This document shows, one piece after another, positions 24,857-32,777 of a stretch of 43,292 nucleotides of DNA. The stretch is taken from the NCBI GenBank assembly GCA_050699055.1, contig JBOHCT010000006.1, positions 1 through 43,292 of the forward strand, in the 5' to 3' direction. Each line of letters starts with the position of its first letter. Positions within the stretch are counted from its first letter, which is position 1. The stretch is from JBOHCT01 sp050699055. Its GTDB lineage: Bacteria; Actinomycetota; Actinomycetes; Streptosporangiales; JBOHCT01. The notes under the pieces were generated by a model, which saw only the letters and a program-made list of their open reading frames with translations, was not told where the DNA came from and ran no database searches. A program made the position numbers and the translations under genes.

Positions 24857-25801
24857 TCACGCCGTGAGCGCGTCGCGGACGAACGCGGTCACGAGCGCCT
24901 CGAAGGTGTAGCCGGCGTGGCGCGCGGCGTCCGGGTACAGGCTGGTCGGCGTCATCCCCGGCATCGTGTTGACCTCGAGCAGGACGACGCGGCCGTCGTC
25001 GCGGACCACGAGGTCCGCGCGGGAGAGGTGGCGGCAGCCGAGGAGGGCGTGGGCGGCGACGGCGGTTTCTTGAACCCGCCGGTACACGTCGTCGGACAGT
25101 GGCGCGGGGATGACGTGCTCGTACAGGCCAGGCGTGTAGCGATGCTCGTAGTCGTACCAGGTGTTCGGAGGCGTGCGGATGTCGATCAGCGGCAGGGGCC
25201 TGGGCTCCCCGAGGTCGAGGATGCCCGCGGTGATCTCCTTCCCCTCGACCCGCTCCTCCACGAGAAGGGCGTCGTCGAGCGCGAAGGCGTCCTCCATCGC
25301 GGTGTCGAGCCCCTCAGCGTCGCCCGCGAACTGCACTCCGATCGCCGAGCCCTGACGTGCGGGCTTCACGACGACGTCGTCGCCCAGCGCGGCGCGTACC
25401 TGATCGCCTGCGAACTTTCTGTCCTCGCCGCGGCGCACCGTGACGTCGCGCGCTATCGGCAGGCCGGCGTCGCGGAACAGCCGCTTGGCGACGATCTTGT
25501 CGTTCGCGCAGGCGCTGGCGCAGACCCCGCTGCCTACGTACGGCACGCGGTGGTACTCCAGCAGCCCTTGCAGGCACCCATCCTCGCCGAGCGGGCCGTG
25601 CAACGCCGGAAACACGACATCGACGCCGGCGGCGCGCAGGAGGTCGACCAACGTGGCGTCGGGCTCTGCGACGTGGACCTTGGCGCCGGACCGCTCGAGG
25701 GCCTCCGCGACCATCCGGCCGCTGGCCCGGGACACCTCGGCCTCGGCCGACGGGCCGCCGCAGGCGACGGCGACCCGGATCCCGTCGAGGGACTCATCCA
25801 T
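24857..25801 (-). CDS. ddl: D-alanine--D-alanine ligase
   Basis: A 314-residue ATP-grasp ligase joining two D-Ala residues for peptidoglycan precursors in the cytosol. Visible are VACGGPSAEAEVSRASG (N-terminal phosphate loop), ALHGPLGEDGCLQGLLE, YVGSGVCASACANDKIVAK, VVKPARQGSAIGV, and the C-terminal EVNTMPGMTPTSLYP that binds Mg-ATP. The lid segment WYDYEHRY keeps the Tyr of D-Ala-D-Ala-type enzymes instead of the His seen in D-Lac-forming VanA-like ligases. ATG 25801 follows GGGGAGGAT. It is not near mur or fts genes but heads a set with a cupin and a phosphatase, so it may be a second ligase. Confidence 0.93.
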   Translation of the reverse strand: MDESLDGIRVAVACGGPSAEAEVSRASGRMVAEALERSGAKVHVAEPDATLVDLLRAAGVDVVFPALHGPLGEDGCLQGLLEYHRVPYVGSGVCASACANDKIVAKRLFRDAGLPIARDVTVRRGEDRKFAGDQVRAALGDDVVVKPARQGSAIGVQFAGDAEGLDTAMEDAFALDDALLVEERVEGKEITAGILDLGEPRPLPLIDIRTPPNTWYDYEHRYTPGLYEHVIPAPLSDDVYRRVQETAVAAHALLGCRHLSRADLVVRDDGRVVLLEVNTMPGMTPTSLYPDAARHAGYTFEALVTAFVRDALTA

Positions 25802-25921
25802 CGGATCCTCCCCGCCCCGTGAGGTGTGAGCAGAGGCCACGATACGTCCGAGACCCGGGCCGCGTCCCTCATCCACAAGGGTCGACGGTCGCTTCCCGGC
25901 GGCGGCCAAGGGCAGGTGTCG

Positions 25922-26209
25922 TCAGGGCGCGGTCGCCACGAGGCCGGCCGCGGCCCGCCGCAGCCGAACGTCGGTGGTGATGAGGCGGGCGTTCAGTGAC
26001 ATCGCCAACGTCACGTAAAGGGCGTTACGGACGGAGATTCGGTCGATGAGCGCCCAGGCAGAGACCAACAGAGGACGGAGCGGCCACCGCGTGGCCGCGA
26101 AGGACGCCAGGGCGGCGACCCGTGTGGCAGGGTCGCGGAGCCCGCCCGCGCGGAAGCGTCGGCCCAGCGCCGAGAGAACCTCGGCGTCGAGGTGGCCGGG
26201 AGCCGCGAC
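25922..26209 (-). pseudogene. C-terminal two thirds of a VapC-like PIN toxin
   Basis: The leftward frame reads GHLDAEVLSALGRRF, LRPLLVSAWALIDRISVRNALYVTLAM and LNARLITTDVRLRRA, matching PIN toxins from about residue 40 to the end. The first beta strand with its catalytic Asp (normally VVDASAL) is missing. The usual Asp in the DALYVALA position is Asn (RNALYV). The last Asp in TTD is kept. The frame runs on upstream into the reverse frame of an FGE-like fragment, so the start is lost. It should be inactive. Confidence 0.7.
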
Positions 26210-26212
26210 GCC

Positions 26213-26418
26213 GGTGGCCCCGCGCAGGGCAACCGGTCGCCTTGAGCGGTACTCGGCCGCTGGCCGGTGACCTGTGCGTAACGCGACTGCGTGATCGGAA
26301 ACGCCGCTATCTGGTGTGGCGCAACCGCGACGGACCAACTGCGCCGTGTCCGCCGGTCCGACAGCGTCACCCGCCCCGGCGGGATGGCAACCATCTCGTT
26401 TCCCGCACTCGCGTCCAC
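26213..26418 (-). pseudogene. N-terminal fragment of a formylglycine-generating-enzyme (FGE/SUMF1)-like protein
   Basis: From about 26394 the leftward frame reads MVAIPPGRVTLSDRRTRRSW, APHQIAAFPITQSRYAQVTGQRPS and GDRLP. This is the start of FGE-sulfatase domains, where IPGG, FxVTxxxYxxV and a following VSWxDA are typical. The similarity stops at about 26213, just where VSWWDA would be expected, and PIN-toxin sequence begins in another frame. Only some 65 of about 220 residues remain, so it is not functional. Confidence 0.65.
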
Positions 26419-26477
26419 GGGTAGGCCATCACCTCAGCCTCGCATGCTCGATCATCTGCCTACGGATACTACAAACC

Positions 26478-26543
26478 TTTGATCTCTTTCAGTGGTCCAA
26501 GGACGCAGCACCCTTTCACTTCGGACCACATACCGTGATCTTG
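26478..26543. repeat. 66-nt palindromic element, family A copy 2
   Basis: GTGGTC (26492-26497) and GACCAC (26524-26529) are symmetric about 26510.5, and GATC at 26481-26484 pairs with GATC at 26537-26540. Spacings are identical to the copy at 10034-10099, and both end in GATCTTG. The rest of the stem is diverged. It lies between the FGE remnant and the SDR gene; otherwise the stretch 26419-26694 shows nothing recognisable. Confidence 0.7.
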
Positions 26544-26694
26544 TTCGCATCGCCCGCCTGCGCAACCCGACGTAGGCGCGTACGACCGCCCGCGTAGCGG
26601 GAATGCCGCTGCCCAGCCGACGACGCGAGGGCCGCGTCTCGGAGAGCCTGGGATGAAAGGCGAGAACGCCGGTCGACCACGAAGGGAACCCGCT

Positions 26695-27468
26695 GTGACC
26701 GTACCGATGCCCACGTATCCCGATCTTGCCGGCAAGGTCGCCGTCGTCACCGGTGGCTCGCGGGGCATCGGCGCGGCGACGTGCCGGACGCTAGCGGCCA
26801 GCGGTACGAAGGTGGCGGTCGGCGGCAGGGACAAGGCCGCGATCGACGCGGTGGTCGGGGAGATACACGGCGCCGGCGGCCGGGCGATGGCCGCACCCGC
26901 CGACTGCACCGACCTCGACGCCATCGAGCGGATGCGCCGCCAGGTGGAGGAGGAGTACGGGCCGGTCGACGTGCTTGCCGCGTTCGCCGGAGGAGGGTCG
27001 CGGCCCAAGCCGACCGCGGAGATCACCGAGGACGAGTGGCGAGCGGAGATCGACGGCAACCTGACCGCCACGTTCCTCACGATCAAGAGCTTCCTTCCGG
27101 GGATGACCGAGCGCGGCGGCGGCGCCATCGTCACGATGGCCTCGACCGCGGCCCGGCTCCCCATGGGGGCTCCGACCGCGTACGCCGCCGCGAAGGCCGG
27201 GGTGGTGATGCTCTCCCGCCGGGTCGCCGCCGAGGTCGCCGAGCATGACATCCGCGTCAACTGCATCGCCCCGGGCGCTACCCGCACCGAGCGGACCGGG
27301 CGGGTCATGCCCCGCGAGATCCAGAAGCGGGTCGCGGCCCTGCATCCGCTCGGTCGGCTGGGGGAGCCGGAGGACGTTGCCCAGGCGACGGCCTACCTCG
27401 TCTCCGCGGCCTCGTCATGGGTCACCGGGGTGACCCTCGACGTCGCCGGCGGCCGGATCATGATCTGA
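26695..27468 (+). CDS. Short-chain dehydrogenase/reductase (SDR)
   Basis: A 257-residue classical SDR that would reduce or oxidise a ketone/alcohol with NAD(P). VVTGGSRGIGAA is the nucleotide-binding loop, the catalytic Ser is in TMASTAARLP, and YAAAKAGVV gives the Tyr-x3-Lys pair. NCIAPGATRT and the GVTLDVAGGRIM end are typical of FabG-like enzymes. GTG 26695 has GAAGGGAAC upstream; an in-frame ATG at 26653 would add 14 unconserved residues. It is followed 30 nt later by a DUF6220 gene. The substrate is unknown. Confidence 0.88.
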   Translation: MTVPMPTYPDLAGKVAVVTGGSRGIGAATCRTLAASGTKVAVGGRDKAAIDAVVGEIHGAGGRAMAAPADCTDLDAIERMRRQVEEEYGPVDVLAAFAGGGSRPKPTAEITEDEWRAEIDGNLTATFLTIKSFLPGMTERGGGAIVTMASTAARLPMGAPTAYAAAKAGVVMLSRRVAAEVAEHDIRVNCIAPGATRTERTGRVMPREIQKRVAALHPLGRLGEPEDVAQATAYLVSAASSWVTGVTLDVAGGRIMI

Positions 27469-27498
27469 CACACCTGTAGCGATTGAAGGGAAAGAGAC

Positions 27499-27921
27499 AT
27501 GTCTACCCAGACGCAGACCGCCCAGCACCCGCAGGCGCTGGCCGGCGTTCGCGGCGGGGCCGACGCGGCGTACGGCGTCCTCGGCATGGTCACGGTGGCG
27601 GCGATCGCCGTCCAGATCGGGCTGGCCGGCCTGGGGGCGTTCGGTGGGAGCTTCGGCCCGCACCTGACGCTGGGCTACGGCATCGCCCTGCTGACCCTGC
27701 TCATGCTGGTCGCATCGCTCATTGCCCGCCCAAGCGGGAGGGTGGTGCTGGTCACGCTGCTGCTGTTCGTGCTCGCCGGCCCCATACAGCCGATGCTCGC
27801 CACGCTCGGTTCGGGCGGGACCGCATGGCTCGGCGCGCTGCACGCCTTCGACGCCGTGATCATCTTCGGCTTGACCGGCTGGCTCATGTCCCAGGCGCGT
27901 GCACGCCGTACGCGGACCTGA
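27499..27921 (+). CDS. DUF6220-type four-helix membrane protein
   Basis: A 140-residue membrane protein with four helices: LGMVTVAAIAVQIGLAGLG, LGYGIALLTLLMLVASLIA, VVLVTLLLFVLAGPIQPML and ALHAFDAVIIFGLTGWLM. The conserved His in the first loop (FGPHLTLGYG) and in the last helix (GALHAFDAV) are typical of this family, which resembles cytochrome-like or DoxX-like small membrane proteins. Function is not established. ATG 27499 follows GAAGGGAAAGAG. It is probably co-transcribed with the SDR gene. Confidence 0.8.
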   Translation: MSTQTQTAQHPQALAGVRGGADAAYGVLGMVTVAAIAVQIGLAGLGAFGGSFGPHLTLGYGIALLTLLMLVASLIARPSGRVVLVTLLLFVLAGPIQPMLATLGSGGTAWLGALHAFDAVIIFGLTGWLMSQARARRTRT

Positions 27922-27980
27922 GCACCCCCTCGCGGGTAGCCTCCGACGACGAACGTCCGAACGTCGAGGGAGGGCCGGCG

Positions 27981-28325
27981 ATGGCCGAGCAGCAGTACGT
28001 CCAGGTGCAGACGACAGTCGACTCCCGGGAGGAGGCGAGTCGGCTGAGCCGTGCCGTGGTCGATGAGCGGCTGGCCGCGTGTGCGAAGGTCCTCGGTCCG
28101 ATCAGCAGCACGTACTGGTGGGAGGACACTGTCGACGTCGACGAAGAGTGGTTGGTGCTGATCAACGCGCCGAGCGACAGGTACGAGCCGCTCGCGGCGT
28201 ACCTCACAAGGGAGCACCCGTACGACGTGCCGGAGATCCTCGCCTTCCCCGTCGTCGCGGGCGGCCGCGACTACCTCGCCTGGGTGAGCGACGAGACGCG
28301 GGCGGCGCGTACCGAGCCCATCTGA
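27981..28325 (+). CDS. cutA: Divalent cation tolerance protein CutA
   Basis: A 114-residue PII-like trimeric protein. VQTTVDSREEASRLSRAVVDERLAAC, STYWWEDTV, EEWLVLINAP and HPYDVPEILAFPV are diagnostic CutA blocks in the expected order. The family was named for copper tolerance in Escherichia coli; its molecular role is unsettled. ATG 27981 follows GAGGGAGGG, and homology starts there although the frame is open upstream. It ends facing the aminotransferase gene with a hairpin in the 22-nt gap. Confidence 0.93.
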   Translation: MAEQQYVQVQTTVDSREEASRLSRAVVDERLAACAKVLGPISSTYWWEDTVDVDEEWLVLINAPSDRYEPLAAYLTREHPYDVPEILAFPVVAGGRDYLAWVSDETRAARTEPI

Positions 28326-28331
28326 TCGCCA

Positions 28332-28347
28332 CGGGCGGGAACGCCCG
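28332..28347. terminator. Bidirectional terminator hairpin
   Basis: CGGGCG (28332-28337) and CGCCCG (28342-28347) form a perfect 6-bp stem with a GGAA tetraloop exactly in the 22-nt gap between convergent genes. Confidence 0.55.
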
Positions 28348-29595
28348 CTAGGCGGCCTGACGGGCGAGACGCGCGAGCGCCTCCACGCAGCGGTCGACCT
28401 CATCGGCGGTGTTGTAGTGGAGGAAACCGACGCGTACGGCGCCGCCGTCGTCGGCGAGGCCGTACGCCCGCATGACGTTCAGCGCGTAGTAGTCGCCGTC
28501 CCATACGAAGACCCCGTCGTCGGCAAGGGTGCCGGCGACCTGGCGCGGGGTGTGACCGTCCAGCCGGAAGCAGAACGTCGGCGTACGCTCGGCCACGCGA
28601 GCCGGGTCCGCGATCCCGTAGAGCCGAAGGCCAGGGATGTCGCGGAGCGCCTCGAGGAAGCGAGCGGCCAGCCCGCTCTCGTGTCGACCGATCGCCGCGT
28701 ACGCGCCGTCGAGCCGTGCGCGGCGGTGGGGGCCGGTGCCCAGCCCGGCGAGGTAGTCGACCGCCGCGACGAGCCCGGCGAGTGCCTCGTGCGGCTGGGT
28801 GCCGGTCTCGAAGCGGTGTCCTGGCGGCTCCTCCGCCGCCGGGCGTACCCGGTCGGCCGGCAGGCTCTCGGCGAGGTCACGCCGGATCGCCGCCATCCCC
28901 AGATGCGGCCCGAAGAACTTGTACGGGGAGCACAGCACGACGTCGAGGCCGAGAGCGGTGCGGTCGATGCGGCGGTGCGGCGCGTAGTGGACACCGTCGG
29001 CCCAGGCCAGCGCCCCGACCCGGTGGGCCGCCGCGGCGATTCGCGACGTGTCCGGCACCGACCCGAGCGCGTTCGAGGCGAGGGTGAACGCCACGACCTT
29101 CGCGCGCGGCCCGAGCAGGTTCTCGAGGGCGTCGACGTCGAGGGTCCCGTCGTCGGTACGGATCGGCGCGGTCCGTACGACGAGGCCGTGGTCGCGGGCG
29201 GCGGCGAGCCAGGGCGAGACGTTCGCGTCGTGGTCGAGCTCGGTGACGACGATCTCGTCGCCCCGGTCGAGGGTGCGGGCGACGGCGTGGACGAGGAGGA
29301 AGTTGAGGGTCGTCATGTTGGGACCGAAGGCGATCTCGTCCGCGGATGCCCCGAGGAAGTCGGCGCCGGCTTCCCTCGCCGCCGCGATGGTCGCCGTCGT
29401 CTCCCGCGCTGTGGGGAACGCCCCGTCGTCGTTCGCCATCGACGTACGTAGGTGCGTGGCGACCGCATCGATGACGGACCCGTGTGGCTGCGAGCCGCCG
29501 GGCCCGTCGAAGAAGACCACGGACCGGCCGTCGGGGAGGGTGCGTGACAGGCTCGGGAACTGAGGGCGTGTTGCAGCGGTTACCAGGCCGGTCAT
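28348..29595 (-). CDS. Class V aminotransferase, cysteine-desulfurase-like
   Basis: A 415-residue PLP enzyme of the CsdA-like group. It has FFDGPGGSQPHGSVIDAV near the start, FGPNMTTLNFLL, ELDHDANVSPW, WADGVHYAPHRRID and the PLP Lys in CSPYKFFGPHLG. The usual active-site Cys region of SufS/IscS (RSGxxC) is not seen; the matching part is ETGTQPHEALAG, so it may be an isomerase, lyase or desulfurase-like enzyme other than a true cysteine desulfurase. No suf or isc genes are nearby. It starts with ATG 29595 just left of a long palindrome. Confidence 0.87.
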   Translation of the reverse strand: MTGLVTAATRPQFPSLSRTLPDGRSVVFFDGPGGSQPHGSVIDAVATHLRTSMANDDGAFPTARETTATIAAAREAGADFLGASADEIAFGPNMTTLNFLLVHAVARTLDRGDEIVVTELDHDANVSPWLAAARDHGLVVRTAPIRTDDGTLDVDALENLLGPRAKVVAFTLASNALGSVPDTSRIAAAAHRVGALAWADGVHYAPHRRIDRTALGLDVVLCSPYKFFGPHLGMAAIRRDLAESLPADRVRPAAEEPPGHRFETGTQPHEALAGLVAAVDYLAGLGTGPHRRARLDGAYAAIGRHESGLAARFLEALRDIPGLRLYGIADPARVAERTPTFCFRLDGHTPRQVAGTLADDGVFVWDGDYYALNVMRAYGLADDGGAVRVGFLHYNTADEVDRCVEALARLARQAA

Positions 29596-29644
29596 GTCCT
29601 CGATCCTTCCACTCGCCGGGGCAGCGCGAATCGCCCCCTCTTCC

Positions 29645-29704
29645 CCGATCTTGAGGTTATTGCTGCCTCAACGGTCCGCGAGACGTCAATATCTTCAAGA
29701 TCGG
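29645..29704. repeat. Palindromic element, family B copy 1
   Basis: CCGATCTTGA at the left pairs with TCAAGATCGG at the right, with GATC-to-GATC distance 56 nt, centred at 29674.5. The copy at 41140-41205 has the same 56-nt spacing. It lies in the 130-nt gap between the ATPase stop and the aminotransferase start and may act as terminator for the former. Confidence 0.7.
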
Positions 29705-29725
29705 CGGAAAGGGTGGGGTAGCGCG

Positions 29726-31423
29726 CTATGCGAAACCGCGGACCCGCAGCGTACGCAGCCGATTGAGCCCGGCGGCGATCTCGAACCGCCGAGGGACCGC
29801 CAGGTCGCCGGCGAACCCCCCACGCAGCACGTCGGCCCCGTCGGACGCGATGTCGGCCTCCAGGAGCTTCAGCGCCTCCGCGATGGTGCGCTCGCCGTCG
29901 AGGTGACCGTCGCGGACGAGCCGCCCGAGCGCCAGCCCCACACCCAGGACCTGGCTCGGGTCGACGAGCTGCTCGACGGCCTGCAGGTCGATCGTCGTCT
30001 CGCCGTAGCGCAGGGTGTCCGTGCCGCGGCCCTGGATCTTGCTCTTGCCCTGGGCGCGTACGGACTCGGGGTCGGGTACCCGGTGGCGGACAGCGGGAAA
30101 GGCCCCAGCCTCCGCCCGCCGCTCCCTACGGCGATCCGCGATCTCGCGGGCCCGCTCTGTCGCGTCGCGCGGCCGGAACGCTTCCATCATGACTACCTGG
30201 TCGGCCGCGTCCAGGTAGTCGCCCGACCCGCCCATCACCAGGACCGTCGACACACCGTGGTCACGGCGCAGCGGCCGCACGAGGTCGACGTACGGGGTCA
30301 GCGGCTCGCTCTCCTTGGCGACGAGCGCCTGCATGCGGGCATCACGGATCATCAGGTTGGTCGCCGTGGTGTCCTCGTCGAGGAGCAGCGCCCCTGCCCC
30401 GGCTTCGACCGCCTCGACGAGGCTGGCGGCCTGTGACGTCGAACCCGACGCGTTGTCGGTCGCGAACGCCGAGGTGTCCGCACCGGTCGGCAGCTCCCCG
30501 ACGAATGCGCTCACATCGACCCGCTCGACCCGCCGCCCGTCCTCGGCGCGGATCTTCACGGTGTCGGCGCGGGCGACGACCAGCTCGCGTCCGTCGCCGG
30601 GCACGTGGTCGTAAACCCCGCGTTCGAGTGCGCGCAGCAGCGTCGACTTGCCGTGGAACCCGCCGCCGACGATCAGCGTGACCCCCTCGGGGACGCCCAT
30701 GCCGGAGACCCTGCCCTGGTTCGGCAGCTCGACCTCGACGCGCATCGACGGCGGGGACGCGAACCGGACGACGTCACCGCGCAGCGGCCGGTCGTCGACC
30801 CCGCTGCGCCGCGGCAGCACCGCCCCGTCGGCGACGAACGCGACGAGCCCCCGCTCGGGCAGGCTCGTCCGCAGCGCGTCGGCGTCCTCGACGCAGGCGA
30901 CGAACTCTCGTACGGCCTCGTGGTCGACCGCGTCCCACCGCAGCGCGTTGTCGACAGCCGCCGGCAGGTCATCGCACAGCAGGCGACGAGCGGTGCGGCC
31001 GTCGATCTGCCGGCCCCTGCCGGGGAGCCCGAGACCGAGCCGCAGCCGCACCTCGCCGCCTCGGACGCGACACGCGCTGCGTTCGAGGACCTCTTGTCGG
31101 CCGGCGTCCACGCGGAAATCCCGGTCGCGTAGCCCTGCCGCCGCGAGCCTGCACAGATGGTCGGCCAGCGCCCGGGCGCGCACGCGCGTCTCGTACAGCT
31201 CCGGCGGGAACCCGGCGACCTCGGGCGGTACGCGGACGGCGAGCCGGCTCGGCGGGGCGAACGGGTCCGACTGCACCCGCTCCACGTCCAGCGCGAAGCC
31301 GTCGAACTCCCAGGCGCCGGTGAGCTGCTTGTACGCGCCGTAGCGCCCGCGGTCGAGGCGTCCCAGCAGGCGGGCGAGCTCGCCGGCCGGTCGCGACCCC
31401 CTCGTGCGCGCTGGATCCGTCAT
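29726..31423 (-). CDS. Predicted ATPase of the ABC class (PF09818 type)
   Basis: A 565-residue soluble ATPase. The N-terminal domain has LARLLGRLDRGRYGAYKQLTG, FALDVERVQSDPFAPPSRLAV and a middle part with Arg-rich substitutions. A Walker A motif VGGGFHGKSTLL lies near residue 270, and ALLLDEDTTATNLMIRD is a Walker B-like motif with an ABC-type DED. FATDNASGSTSQAASL resembles an ABC signature. The end (GKSKIQGRGTDTLRYGETTIDL, then GLNRLRTLR) is typical of this family. There is no membrane domain, so it is not a transporter. Some family members bind RNA, but the cellular role is poorly known. ATG 31423 was preferred to the upstream alternative at 31459 because conservation starts near MTDPAR. 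Confidence 0.88.
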   Translation of the reverse strand: MTDPARTRGSRPAGELARLLGRLDRGRYGAYKQLTGAWEFDGFALDVERVQSDPFAPPSRLAVRVPPEVAGFPPELYETRVRARALADHLCRLAAAGLRDRDFRVDAGRQEVLERSACRVRGGEVRLRLGLGLPGRGRQIDGRTARRLLCDDLPAAVDNALRWDAVDHEAVREFVACVEDADALRTSLPERGLVAFVADGAVLPRRSGVDDRPLRGDVVRFASPPSMRVEVELPNQGRVSGMGVPEGVTLIVGGGFHGKSTLLRALERGVYDHVPGDGRELVVARADTVKIRAEDGRRVERVDVSAFVGELPTGADTSAFATDNASGSTSQAASLVEAVEAGAGALLLDEDTTATNLMIRDARMQALVAKESEPLTPYVDLVRPLRRDHGVSTVLVMGGSGDYLDAADQVVMMEAFRPRDATERAREIADRRRERRAEAGAFPAVRHRVPDPESVRAQGKSKIQGRGTDTLRYGETTIDLQAVEQLVDPSQVLGVGLALGRLVRDGHLDGERTIAEALKLLEADIASDGADVLRGGFAGDLAVPRRFEIAAGLNRLRTLRVRGFA

Positions 31424-31595
31424 CGCACCGAGGGTAGAGGCTTCGAGCGCGGCCTCCAATGTCCGACCGTGCGGGCTGGGCCTCCTGTGGCCGGCACCAC
31501 CTACACCCTGACCAGCCCCAGCTGGGTGGCTCAGCGGGTCAGTCAGGGCTGCACCGTGTGCTGGTATGTCAGTCGCGGCTGGTTCACTGCGACGT

Positions 31596-32027
31596 ATGGA
31601 ATCGCGTCAGGGGCTGTTCTGGGAGATGCAGGCCGGACGGGTGCCGCCGCCGCCCGCCGCTGTCACGCTGGGGTGGGAGTTGGTCGAGGTTGATCCGGCG
31701 GCGGGCACCATCGAGGTCGCCTTCACCGCGGGTGAGCAGTTGCTCAACCCTGCGGGCGTCATCCAGGGTGGGTTCCTGGCGGCGATGCTGGACGACACCC
31801 TGGGACCAGCGCTTGCGGCGACGCTGCCCGGGGATCAGTTCGCGCCGACTCTTGACCTCCACGTACAGTTCCTGCGTCCAGCCCGACCCGGCCGACTTCG
31901 TGGCAGCGGCAGGATCGTGCAACGCGGCAGGCAGATCTGTTTCTTGTCCGGTGAGCTCACCGACGCCAACGGCGGACTCGTGGCCACCGCCGCCGCGACG
32001 GCGCGGATTCAGACCATCACCGGCTGA
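31596..32027 (+). CDS. PaaI-family hotdog thioesterase
   Basis: A protein of about 143 residues with a hotdog fold. GLFWEMQAGRVPPPP leads into LLNPAGVIQGGFLAAMLDDTLGPAL, the family helix with Asn, GG and Asp residues, followed by TLDLHVQFLRPARPGRLRGSG. Such enzymes hydrolyse acyl- or aryl-CoA thioesters. ATG 31596 was chosen; the in-frame ATG 31566 adds ten unconserved residues. It is isolated, between the divergent ATPase gene and the convergent 2H phosphoesterase. Confidence 0.87.
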   Translation: MESRQGLFWEMQAGRVPPPPAAVTLGWELVEVDPAAGTIEVAFTAGEQLLNPAGVIQGGFLAAMLDDTLGPALAATLPGDQFAPTLDLHVQFLRPARPGRLRGSGRIVQRGRQICFLSGELTDANGGLVATAAATARIQTITG

Positions 32028-32099
32028 CGCAGTGCCGGTCGCCGCGGGCAGCGGATGCTGGTTGGGAGCCGGTCGCGGTAGATCCCGCGTCGAGAGGGG

Positions 32100-32777
32100 T
32101 TAGCGACGAGCGTCGTCGAACGGGACTGACGCGTAGCTGTCCCAACGGTAGAGATGATCCTCGCGGCGGAGAATGATGAGAGATGCTCTGGTGAGGCGTG
32201 CCGTGACGGGTTCTGGTCGGACGCCCGCGAGCGCCTTGGCGATCGGATGTGCCCGCTGATCGGTGTTGACATAGGCGACACTCAGGTGCGGCTCGTACGG
32301 GTCCGGTAGCTCCGGCACATTGTCGGTTCCCCATACGTCGGCGATCCCGCGACGGATCGCGAATCGAACGCCGCGGACCTCACCCGCGGGTATCGGCGGC
32401 AGCGCGACAGCTTCCGTACGGATCACCGCGGAACGGAACGTCAGACGAAGAGGGGGGAGCCGCGCGAGCCGGACCCGGGCCGCGTCCACGATCCGATCCA
32501 CATCTTCGGTGCGCACGTCGTCGATGAAGCCGACACCCTGCATGGTCACGTGAAGCCACTCGCTAGGGACGAGATCGAGTCCATTCACCTCGCTCAGGGC
32601 GGCGTGGCACGAAGAAACGAGGTCGTGCAGCTCACTGCTTCCTTCGAAGGTGAGATGCCACGTGTAGAAGCTCCGATCCGGCCGCCATCCTCGCCGCCAC
32701 CACCAGTGGCTGCGCACGCGGTCGACCTCTCCTGGCGGGGCGGGCATTGCCGCCGACGATCCGTTAGTACTGATCAT
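32100..32777 (-). CDS. 2H phosphoesterase (2'-5' RNA ligase-like)
   Basis: A 225-residue protein with the two His-x-Thr/Ser motifs of the 2H superfamily: WLHVTMQ (His near 76) and PHLSVAYV (His near 164). These sit on duplicated lobes and act on 2',3'-cyclic or 2'-5' phosphodiester bonds in RNA or nucleotides. The N-terminus, WWWRRGWRPDRSFYTWHLTF, is unlike bacterial ThpR and matches a group of stand-alone actinobacterial 2H proteins. ATG 32777 overlaps the stop of the GntR regulator (ATGA), so the two are translated together, an unusual pairing. Confidence 0.85.
   Translation of the reverse strand: MISTNGSSAAMPAPPGEVDRVRSHWWWRRGWRPDRSFYTWHLTFEGSSELHDLVSSCHAALSEVNGLDLVPSEWLHVTMQGVGFIDDVRTEDVDRIVDAARVRLARLPPLRLTFRSAVIRTEAVALPPIPAGEVRGVRFAIRRGIADVWGTDNVPELPDPYEPHLSVAYVNTDQRAHPIAKALAGVRPEPVTARLTRASLIILRREDHLYRWDSYASVPFDDARR

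Noticed and set aside
28348..29595. SufS/IscS cysteine desulfurase
   Set aside because: The active-site Cys loop is not found and no Fe-S assembly genes are adjacent; only the broader class V fold is supported.
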